Below, piece after piece: positions 50,101 to 61,308 of a stretch of 64,000 bases of DNA. The stretch's first letter is position 1, and every line of letters starts with the position of its first letter. The translations under genes were made by a program, and so were the position numbers. The notes below the pieces were generated by a model. It worked only from the letters and a program-made list of their open reading frames with translations. It did no database searches and was not told where the DNA came from. This DNA is from Dermatophagoides farinae (Eukaryota > Arthropoda > Arachnida > Sarcoptiformes > Pyroglyphidae), in assembly GCF_024713945.1 (NCBI RefSeq), contig NC_134681.1:2604001-2668000 (forward strand). The letters run 5' to 3'.

Positions 50101-53100
50101 TCATATTATTATCCTTCATTTTCTTGATGAAATCATTTTTTATTTATTTCAATCATCATCGTTTTTTTGCTCTTTTTCATCATCATTATTATTATTTATT
50201 ATTATTTATCGCACATTTCATTATTATCATAGAAAATTGTAACGTTTCATTCGTATTCATTCATATCATCATCATATCATTCAAACAAACAAACATTATT
50301 TGAATGATATGATACCGGTATTCTTTGCTATATCAGAAGAAAACACACACACATGAATCATGAAATGAAAATGTGAAAAAATTAATAAACGGTTTCACTC
50401 GATTCAATTCAACAAGAAACAAAAAAGCAAAAAAACGTGCACGCGTTTGTTCTCGTTGTGACCCGACCCGAATTATAAGTATAAACTCTCTCTCTCTTTC
50501 ATTGTTCATTGTTTATTGGTGTTGGAGATTGAAAATAAACGCTATATGTGTTTCAATTTTCAGAATGTGGCTTTTTATTTCATTTTTCGTTGAAAATAAA
50601 ATGACAAAACTTATTTTTCTGTTTTCGCTGTTGTTTGTTGGTAATAATACTCTTGTTTAGCTTATTTTTTCTCCCTTTCTTCTTTTTTTTTCTTTTTCTT
50701 CTTGACAATTGAAATAATAAACGGAAGTAACCTGTAATGCCAATGTGTGTGTGTGTATGTGCGTCCTTTTACTTCTCTTTTCATCATCATCATCGTCAGC
50801 ATTTACTTATTATTTGTGTCACAAACACACACGCACAAGTTTTTCTCATATTTCTTTCTGATGATAATAGTGATGGACATCGCTTTGTATATTTGATAAG
50901 TGAATAAAAAGAGAAGGGGGTGTTCATCCACCAACCATAACCATAACCACTATGGTTATGAAACCGGAAATGGCACTACTGTTGGTTTTTTCTTTCTTTT
51001 TTTCTCGAAAAATAAAACAAACGAACATTAAACAACTTGTATACAAATTCACGACAAGTCAAAAAAAGTTTTGTCTGTTCTGTTGTCTCTCTGGCTCATG
51101 TATTTGAAATGTTTTTGTGTGTGTCGATGATGATGAATGTTTCTTCCGGTCAAGCAAGCAAACAAAAAAAAAATAAAAAGAAAACCAAAATGTTCACAGT
51201 TTTTTATTGTTTTCATATCAGTTAACATTTCATAATTCAACCAAATTCAGTAACCAGAGTTCTACTACTATTACTACTTGATTGATTTCCTTCTAGTCTA
51301 CAAACAAAGAAACCCCTTCGAATTCTGGGATTTTCAAAAAAAAAAATTATGTAATAGATTTTTTCTTGTCCAAAAATCGCCTACCTGTTTCATAATTAGC
51401 AATAATGAATATGTGTGTGTGTGTGTGTGTGTACAATTTTGCTTGATTTTCTATAGAACAAAATTCACTGCAGCAAGTGGCCATTTTTTCAGCAATTTTC
51501 TACGGACTACTAACTCATTTTTCCCCACTTTAGGTATTCAACGTTAATTCAAATGCTTTCGCACTCTCCATATTTAGATGGATAGATAATAATGCGTGTA
51601 GATGGCCACAAAATGAAGCGGATAAATATATAAAAACAAAAAATTATACGAAAATTTCACACCTGATATCACATACTGGTACAACGAAAACTAAAAAAGA
51701 CTAAAATGAACATAATCATTTGCTTCAATCATTTCCAAGATGATGATGATGATGATCAACTCGTGACCAAAAAAAAAAAAAATGAATGAAAATGAGAAAT
51801 AATAATAATTACGTCCGTCTGACCGAAAATTGTCATGTCCAGGTGTCCATATTTGCTGTCGATTGTGAATATTTGTTCTGTTCTTTTTCGATTTTGATTT
51901 ATACGCCATTTACACATACATATCATGCTTATCTTGGTACACAAGTCAATCAAAATAGGGGAAAAAGAAGAAGAAAAGTTCCCCATCGTGATTGTCAAAG
52001 CTTTTACTTTTTTTCTATTCACTGGGAACATTTTCGATATAGTTGTGTGTGTGTTATTGGCACTTTCGATTTTTTCGATTTCTATTTTTCGTTTGTTCAA
52101 ACCGCAATTGATTGCGAGAAAATAGGAAAAAATAAAACCTATGAATCCGTAACGAATTGATTGCAATCTATGCAATCAATCAATCAATCAAAATGATCAA
52201 TCGATCGAATGATTGATTGATCAGTTAAAGTCAGCCAGGTAAATATAGTGAAGAAAAAAAATTCTAGTTTTTTTCATAGCAGATGTAAGATAAAAAAAAG
52301 AGAAAACAAATATTTCCCTGTAGTTATTTTTTTCATACAACAAAAAAAATGGCATCCACCACTAGATGGCATGCAGTGTAGCATTTTTATTTATCATTTT
52401 AAATTCATGAAATATACATGTGTGTATGATATTTATTTTAGCATAACACAACAACATTCATCAATTATCAAAAGATTAATGTAATGGTTGATTTGTGATT
52501 TGCATAATGCATAATTTAATAAATTTTAAACTCTATTTCTATTCAATAAACCTCAATAGTGAAATTTTTCTGCCATTGATGAATGAATGGCTAGATGTAG
52601 ATATTTTTATCATCATCATCAATCACCATTTTATTTATTGATGATTTGGAAACACATTTACACATAGAAACGCAGCTATTCATTATCATCATTATTGTTA
52701 TGTCAGAGAAAAAAAGACGCCATTTTCAAATTTTTTTACTTTTTTTTTTGATTATAATCAAAACAATATGTTTGATTCAATTGATAGATAGTAAAAGTGT
52801 GTGTGTGTGTATGTGTTAATTGTTTTTTTTAAGAAAGAAAGAGAGAGAGAATGGAGGAAATTCTATGTTTTTTTGTAAAATAAGCCATTTTAACATAAAT
52901 CACATCTAACTATTGGGTTAAAGATTTTTTCCATCCATTTCAAGCAATCAGCATACAATCTCATGAAAATAATGATTTATTCAATTCAATAATAATGAAG
53001 ATGATGATGATAACATCTTTTTTTCTAATTCGTTGTTGTTGTTCAATCCATCCATTCATATAAAGATTTTCAATCAAAATGAAACAAATTACTCTCATGT

Positions 53101-56100
53101 ATTAATGGTTTCATTAGTTTGAATTTTAATATAACCTAGAAAAATCGATTTGAAATATGGAGATGGTGAAATCACCATCTATTAACAACAAAGACACAAC
53201 GGACAAACGTGGATGTCATAAATTTATTTGTTTTTTTTTTCGTTATTTATTTATTTCTTGGAACACCAAAAAAATTCATTTTCATTGTTTTCCGATGAAA
53301 ATTGAAAAATAAAACATTTTTGTTTTATTTTCTGGGTTCAATGTTTTTTCACATATAGTCGTTTTTGTACTATAACACTTATCGATGATGATCAGGATGA
53401 GATTTTCGGTTGTTTCTGTTATTGTTTCTGCTAAATCACTCGGAGTTTTTTTTTTATATTTCTGTTGTTCAAAATCCACACCAATTGAAATACAAATTCG
53501 CTTGTCATTGTTTACACAGAAAAAAAATTTATGTATTTGATAATCAGAAACCACAAAAAAAATGAAGGAAGAAACGTATCGTTTCTTTTGTTTCGAATGA
53601 TGATTGTGTGTGTGTGTGCATTCTTTCTTTGAAATTAAAATTTAAAGAAACATAAAACAAAATAAAACAAAAAAAAAATTATTCCAGAAATTGTAGACAA
53701 ATATCATAATTGTAATTATTATTTCTGTCATGTGTGCTTGGACAAACAAACGAAAAATTTTCATGAAAATTTAAATTTTTTTTTCGCTTTCTTTGAACAA
53801 AATCAACTTGTCTACTACGTGTGTGTGTGTGTGGAAAAAAAGTTGAAACGAAAAAAAAATATGAAGAAAGAAGAAAAAAATGTCGATCCATCTTGGTCTT
53901 TGGATTATTTTTAGAGATTGCTCCACACACTATAGTATAATCTTGATGATGATCGTTGTTGCATCGTGATAGGCGCCCATATGATTAGAATTTGAAATGA
54001 AAAATGAATTTAACCTGTTGATCGCTAAACACACAGAGATGTGTAGATCCAATTTCGTTTTTATTCAAATACAAATCCTGATTCTCTATGATTATTTCCT
54101 ATTTTCATTCATTCATTCATTTTTCATCATCATCATCAACAACATTACTCTTGGGATTTGTTAATGCTTTTTTTGTTTTATTTTTTTTTTTTGGATTTCA
54201 AAATTGCTATTTTTGCCATCAAATAACCATGGACAAACAAACAAACAAAACGATTGTACATTTGGGCGCCTAAATATCATTCAACAACAACAAGCGGGTG
54301 GATTACAGCAACAAACGAACAAAAATGGTGCTGTAGTTTAATGCAACAAAGCGAATTTCCAATTTCCATCTTGCGACAACAACAAAAACAACCAATAACT
54401 TGAAAAAACGAAACAAAAAACAAAACGGATGAACCAAAAAAAAAAACTTTTGAAAATAAAATTTAAAAAAATCTGGAAATTGAATCGAAACTGAAAATAA
54501 TATCTCTACACACACATACACACACAGATATCAATCAAACTTAATGAAAATTGTGAACCAGAACTGGAAACCGAAAACTCAAAGCCAAAACCGAAAATTA
54601 CAAAGAAAAAAAATCTATTCGGTGCCATCCACCATCGGTATATTAGCAGTATGATTTCATTCGCCCAATTTATGTTGTTGTTGTTTTGTCAGGTGTAAAT
54701 GATCGATTGACAACCACCATCAGCACCACAATCAGCACTACCGAAAAAGTAAAAAAACGACAACAACAACAATAGTATCACACCACTTGTTGCGTGACCA
54801 AATCAAATCAATAATCAACAAAGACAACAACAAGAACAAAAACGAAAAATGTCAATTCAATTGAACCATCTATACATACTCGACTACTGGAACCTATGTA
54901 GAATCAGTCAGTCAGTCAATGTATAAAAATCCATCATCATATCATATCACCATTATGATCCACACAATGATGATAATGATGATGATGACATGTGTGAATA
55001 TTATTTACCGTTTTTCGTTGTTGTTTCCCCCATATTTTCTCTCTCTCTTTCCCCCCATCCATGTTGCATAACAATAATAATTATATAAATACTTGTCCTT
55101 TGTCACTTGTTTTTTTTCTTGATTTGATTTGATTCATCATCATCATCATCATCATCATTGTGTGTGTGTTTCCAAATTGTGTATTTGGGTTTGTGTTGTT
55201 ATTGTTTTTTGTAACTTTTTTTTTTGTTCTCCATTGATTATTGTAAGTGTGTGTTTGTGTGCGTGTTTGATTCAACTTTACATTCATTCCATTCTATTGC
55301 ATGCATGGATTGTTGTTGTTTTGTATAGAGAGAAATTTTTCATTGAAAACAACTATTATATGCTAAGTTAATCATTCATGCAATAAAATAACTTTTGAAT
55401 GAATGATTGAACAACAACAACAACAACAACACAACAACGGCGAAAAAAAGTTGAATTACCACCAATACAAATGGGAAAAATCAAAATAAAATAGAGAACA
55501 ATTGTCAATATGAAGATGAAGATGATGATGATGATGAGAAAACAAGCTTGAAAGGCGTTGCTTTTTTGATTCGATTTTTTCTTGTTTCGTTTACCTTTTT
55601 TGTTTTGATTCCTGAATAGAATTTTTCAAATAAAAAGAGAGTTCAATTTGGAGAGATATTTTTCAAAAACCTAGAGAGAGAGAGAGAGAGAGAAGAGATA
55701 AAGAGCGGGACGAGGCAATATAAAAGTCGATGGCCATCATATTAGGATGAATGCCGCTTTTTTTCTCGTTACATTTATCACAATCTTCAACAAAAATAAT
55801 TTTTTTGTTTCTTCAGTTTTTTTTCGTTTTTGGATCGATAGATTCCAAAAAAGCAGAAAAAAATTCCTTGAGTGTTTCAGTGTTTTGCAATTGGTGCGAT
55901 GCGTGTGTGTGTGTGATTTGAATTAAATTTTCTTCCCGGTAATCATCATCAATGAATGAATTTAGAATTCGATCTGTGATTCTGTAAATGAAAATTGGTG
56001 ATTGTCATCTTTTTTTTTATTTGATTCATCATCATTATTTGAGTGATTATTCAGCGCCTATTGGTAAATAAAAGTTGTTCAGTGTGTGCATGTGTTTTTC

Positions 56101-57156
56101 AATTGTTTTTTTGTTTGTTTGTTTGTTTTGATTGAATTTTAATATATAGGAAATTAATTTTGGAAAAAAATCTGTCTGTCATCATCATCATAATCATAAT
56201 CATTATTATTCGTGATCATCATTTCATTTTGATTCATTCGATTCCAATCAAAAGATTCATATATCAATATATTTCCATTCGTATTTCATTTCTCTCTCCA
56301 CCCGAAAATGTATGCATAATTCATTCTGGTTAAACCCATCAGATTTCATTTTTGTTTTCTTCCTTGTTCCTTCTTCTCTCTTTTGTTTGCACTCGATAAA
56401 ATGAATGAATAAAAGCAATTAATTCAGATTTTCTGATTTTTATTTTAATCTGATTAATCAATTCTGCTTAAATGTAACCCTTTTTTTACTTTGATTGATT
56501 TATTTGTTTGTTCAATTTTTCAATACACTGACAACGCCCAATTATTGCATGTTATGTGTTCGTGTGTGTGTGTGCTGCCATTATGTCAAGATAATATTCA
56601 TAAAATTCAAGTATTTAATTAGCAAAAAATAGAAAATCCAGACATAATTGATGCACACACACACACACACACCCATACATATACAAAGTGAGAGCAGCAA
56701 AAAAAAACAAAGCTAAATATTTCTTCACCAATTTCTCCTTTTTGATTTGATTTGATTTTTATGAGGGAAAAACAACCTGTTTTTTGAGAATTTTTTTTCG
56801 CTACACATAGAAACTTTCCGTTAACTCTTTTTTTTTTATTTTTCCTGTTCTCATTATATTATCACATTGATGATGCATTGAGGATGTTTGAATGTTTGTT
56901 TCTCTCTTTTCTCTTTTTATTCTAAATTAACCGGGTTAAATACTAATGATTTTTGTTATCTCGAATTTTTCAAGATTTAAATAATTTTTTGCTCTGTATT
57001 TTTTCTAATTAGTCCTTCGACCAGAAAAACATAAAAGAAACGAAAAATTCTTTTTTTTTGCTTTTTTCATCCCCTAATCGTGGACGATTGATTTTCATTT
57101 TTTCTCTGGGATTAAAAATCAGGCCTTTTTACAAAGCGCCTTTAATTTGATTCACG
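47132..57156. other. 10-kb gene desert
   Basis: No protein family is recognised on either strand. Open frames are short and follow poly-T, GT or ATC repeats. The first 330 bp hold the 3' end of the N4BP2-like transcript. Repeats include GTn near 47385-47408, GTn near 51413-51432, GAn near 55675-55692, ATCn near 55136-55158 and CAn near 56653-56672. A plus-strand donor-like CCAG|GTAAAT lies at 52239, but the DNA before it is closed in all frames. First exons of the gene at 57-64 kb could be hidden here. Confidence 0.5.
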
Positions 57157-57619
57157 CTGGCAGCCATTGTGGATTCCGGAAATCATAAAAAATCATCATC
57201 ATCACCATCATCATCTTCATCATCATCATCAACATCGACAACAACAATTAAAACAACAACGACGGCGACAACAAAGTCATCATCACCATCACCACCACCA
57301 ACACCACCATTATCATCGGGTACACCACCACCACCATTTTCATCTGTAGTACCATCATCAAACGTTATTATTCTCAATTCCGGTGGTGGTAACTTTGGTG
57401 GTAATATAATAGCAGCAACAAACAATCTGGAAACAACAACAAAATCATCATCTACAAATAAAAAAATCTATACGATTGATCCGATCGCATTGAAAAAAGC
57501 GGAAGCTGAAAAGGTTGCAGCCGAAAATCTTGCATTTGTCGCTGGTGGTGGAGGCGGTGGCGGTGAAGATAGTGCATTAAAAGCCGATCTCAAACAGATC
57601 CTACAGAAATTAATTCAGT
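57157..57619 (+). CDS. Low-complexity coding exon, probably internal to a longer gene
   Basis: The frame opens after an acceptor-like GCTGGCAG, lacks any ATG, and ends at a strong GTAAGT donor (phase 2), so it looks like an internal exon. The first 90 or so residues are Ser/Thr/Pro runs. The last part is denser: KKIYTIDPIALKKAEAEKVA, then AENLAFVA, a Gly run, and EDSALKADLKQILQKLIQ, which should form helices. No family is recognised. The donor is in phase with an acceptor at 61289, where the joined frame runs QASETIS into MRTMKFLS. This exon could therefore be the N-terminal part of the gene at 61309-64000, about 3.7 kb downstream. If instead the downstream gene starts at its own ATG, this is a separate gene fragment or part of an alternative transcript. 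Confidence 0.6.
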
Positions 57620-58982
57620 AAGTTTTTTTTTGCTCTTTTGACATTTACAAAAATCATATGAACAAACACAAAAATGTGAACAAAAAAAAAAAAAAAATAT
57701 TCCTGATTGATTGAACAAGTTTGCCTTGTGCGACAAATCAATGGAATTTAAATTTCATTATGTTAATTCAGGTGGATTCACCTGTTGCTCGATTGATTGA
57801 ATTTCTGAATTTTCTACTCAAAAAAAAAAATCAATTATTATTATTAACGTCTGTTTGAACGAAACAAAATGTTTATTTTTAAAATTTACTCATTTTATGT
57901 GTGTGATTGAAAATGAACGGAAATACTTGCAAATGAAAGAGTTGAATTCGAGAAAAAAAAATCTCCTACGCTGCTAATAGTAGTAGCCTACCATCACCAT
58001 CATGATCATCAAAAAAAAAAAATTAAAAAAAAATCATTTCATCATCCTTGTGGTTTTTTTGTTGTTTATTTCGACAAAAAATTTCTCTTTCATTTTCGAA
58101 AAATCAAGTAATTCGTATTTTTTTTTTGTCAGGGGTGTACATCCACACATAGATGATGTGAAAAAAACCTGAATTCAAACAAGATAGAGAGAGAGGGAAA
58201 GAGAGATGAAAAAACCAGTTTTTTAAGTTTTCCAATTTCACCACTATTACGTCGGTTATATTTGGTCGATGGTTCGGTTGACCTAGATTTTGTTCAAGTT
58301 TTACAATATACACCATAAATAGATTGAATACACACACTATTACATGTGTATTTCATTCACCATTTTTATTTTGGGACAACATTTTACGGATCAACTAACT
58401 TTTGGTTACCTGATTGGCTGACTGGTTATTTTTTTCTTCTTATTTTTGTTATTGGTTAGGTTGAGAATAGAAATCATGCTATATCTATAAATGACACATA
58501 CACACAAATAGAATGAATCCAATTTCGACAACAACGACAAAATGATGATGATGATGGACAAATGACCAGCTGACCATAATGTATCTATATTGGTTTAATT
58601 TGGTCATCAATATTTTATTACACACATACGAACAAAAAAAAAACTAAAAACTTGACAATCAACCAAAATGTTTGAGAATGTTGATAAAAACAAAAACAAT
58701 TTTTTCTTTCTCTCCTTCTCTCTCATTGTTATTCATAATAATTACCCGATTTACTGCCTGTGTGTGTGTGTGATGATTATTATCATTGTAATATAATGAT
58801 GATGATGATGAAAATAATCATCCTCATCATCATCATCATTAGCAATTAATTTTTTTCTTGAAAGAAAATGAGGATGATGATGATTATGATCGTAATCATT
58901 GATAACCGAGAATAGAAGAAGAAATTGTTGTTGACATTTATCATTATATAATATTCATTGTATCATATTTCGTCACACAACA

Positions 58983-58988
<6 letters not shown>

Positions 58989-59013
<25 letters not shown>
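58989..59013. repeat. (AG)n microsatellite
   Basis: Perfect AG dinucleotide tract of 25 bp in non-coding DNA. Confidence 0.9.
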
Positions 59014-59595
59014 TTCATATACATTTTGTGTTTGTTGTTTTTTTTTATTTGTTAAAGAGGAAAATTTCAATTTTTTCATCTTTAAAATATTTTGTTCAGA
59101 TCAAAAAATGATGATATGAAATTGTTACGTCAATTTAGTTAAAATTGGATTTCTTATATATTCAAAACTCAATTGTCGTTTTAGTTTTCATCACATTTCG
59201 ATCGATTGATCAATTTCCTGTGTATTGATTGACTTGAAAAAAAATGTTTAGCTGAATTTTCTGAAATTTTTTTTTTCAAACAAACATTATTTAAATATAC
59301 AAAACACACAGACATTTTTATTTATTCATTCCTTTCATTCATGATTTATTATTCAAGGAAGTAAATAAATAAATTGTACGTACAGATCATTATGATCATC
59401 AGATAATGATGAAATGATGATGATCGATCTTGTGTGTGTTAGATCAATCGATGATTTTGTTTCAAGTTCCCAATGTTGTGGATAGAACAAGCCAAAAAAC
59501 TGAAAACAAATTCAACTCCATTTCATGTATCACATCACATGAAATTGCCATTATTATTATCATCATCATGATGAAAATTTTGAATCATAAAAAAT

Positions 59596-59633
59596 GAATG
59601 GATGAATAAATGAATGGATGAATAAATGAATGG
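59596..59633. repeat. 16-bp tandem repeat, about 2.4 copies
   Basis: The unit GAATGGATGAATAAAT occurs twice without change (59596-59611, 59612-59627), followed by a partial third copy starting GAATGG. It is itself derived from a GAAT/GGAT tetranucleotide. Confidence 0.85.
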
Positions 59634-61308
59634 CTGAACAAAAAAAAAACATCGAACAATGAAACACACGATTTGGGCCAAACAACATTTCATTTTATTT
59701 TTTCATTCCATTCATGGCAAGCAAACAAACAAAATTTTTATTTTTTTTTCTTTTTTTCTGTATTATTGTATTATATAATGATGATGATGATGATGATGAT
59801 ATTTTACTGTTCGTGTGTGGCATGAATTTTTGTTTTTTTTTTTCATTATTATTATTTGGCCAAACGAAACGAAAACTGATTGTATGGCTGATTTATATCA
59901 GTGTTGATGATGGTGAAGAAAATGGAAAATTTGATGAAATTATGATGTGATGATGAGAGAAAAAGTTTTTTTCAGTGGAAAAATTGTCAAAAAAATGATT
60001 TTTTCCTTGTTTCTTTCTTTGTGTGCGTGTGTGTGACATATAACAGCAGAAGCAATAGCGGCCAACACACCTTTCAAATAATTTAAGGTGATTGACTTTT
60101 GACTATAGAGCAGTTCAATTCTCTAGTTCAAATTCGAGTTCGAGTTCATTCATTCAATGTTTTCTTGTGAAATTTTTTATTTTTTTTTCTTTAAATAAAA
60201 ATGACACACACACTCACACAGTCAATTGTGTGCGTTTATATGACAAAAAAGAACTGAAAAAATGGTGCAGCCAAATGGAGGAACAATTGTATTCGAATCT
60301 CAAACGTTTCCTATTTGGCCATTATTTTTTTTTTATTTTATATTTATATTCGAAAAAAATGATAAGTTGCCGGTTTGATTTCATTTTTTTTTTCTTTTGT
60401 TTGTTTTCTATAACCACTTTCGATCCAGTTCTTGTTGGAGGTGATACTGATGATGATCATCGATTTATAAAAAAACGAAAAAATCCCACAGAATTCAAAT
60501 TCGATTATGTTTCTGTAGATTTTTGTTAATTAATGAATTCTATATTCGAATCCAAACAAACCATATGAAATGAAATGTTTGTTAAAAGTGAATTTTCTCA
60601 TTTGATGATGATAGTGATTATGTTCAATAACAACTACAACATTTGAATCATGTAACACATTCACCAATATTTGATACATATTAAATCAAAGGAGTGATGT
60701 GAATTTAGAAACGATAACCGAAAAAAATTAACTATTCAGTTAAATAAAGATCAAAAAATAATAGAGAGAGAGAGAGAGCAATGATTCCCTGATCAAATTG
60801 AAGAAAATGAAATCGAAATGAATGGAAAAAAAAACCTAAAAATACATTTTGAAATGAGAAAAAAAGAAAATTGGTTCAATCAATTCAAATTAGATTAGAT
60901 TTTTAATCTTGCTCTCACTCCCTCTTTTCATTGATATTGTGCTTATTTTAGATCATCCACATTAATTTTAAACCAAAAAGTAGATATGTGTGTGTTTGTG
61001 AGTGTGTGTCTGTGCGTGTATGACTCATTCATCATCGTCATTATGCCAGCAATGATGTGAATTGATAGAAAGCAAAAGAGTTTATTATTAATTTGAAAAA
61101 AATGACGAGGAATGGACAGATGAGTTAGGTTATTTTTTCTGTGACGATGATAATGATTGAATGTGGATGAATGGGTGAGTGAATCGATGAAAATAGAGAA
61201 AATTACATTATGAATTACATTGTCCATAATGTTAGAAAAAACATTTCATTTCGTTTTTTTTTTTTTTTTGATTTTTTTTTCAACAACAGAGCAAGTGAAA
61301 CTATTTCG

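Larger units (their letters stand above)
57620..61289. other. Non-coding interval, possibly one 3.7-kb intron
   Basis: No exon is recognised. It begins at a GTAAGT donor and ends with a long T tract and CAACAACAG, a strong acceptor, as expected for a long intron on the plus strand. It contains GAn at 58989-59013, GATn near 59778-59800 and the 16-bp tandem repeat at 59596-59633. Confidence 0.45.

Noticed and set aside
57183-57425. Minus-strand Asp/Gly/Val frame opposite the Ser/Thr-rich exon
   Set aside because: It is the reverse complement of Ser and Thr codon runs and has no splice or start support.
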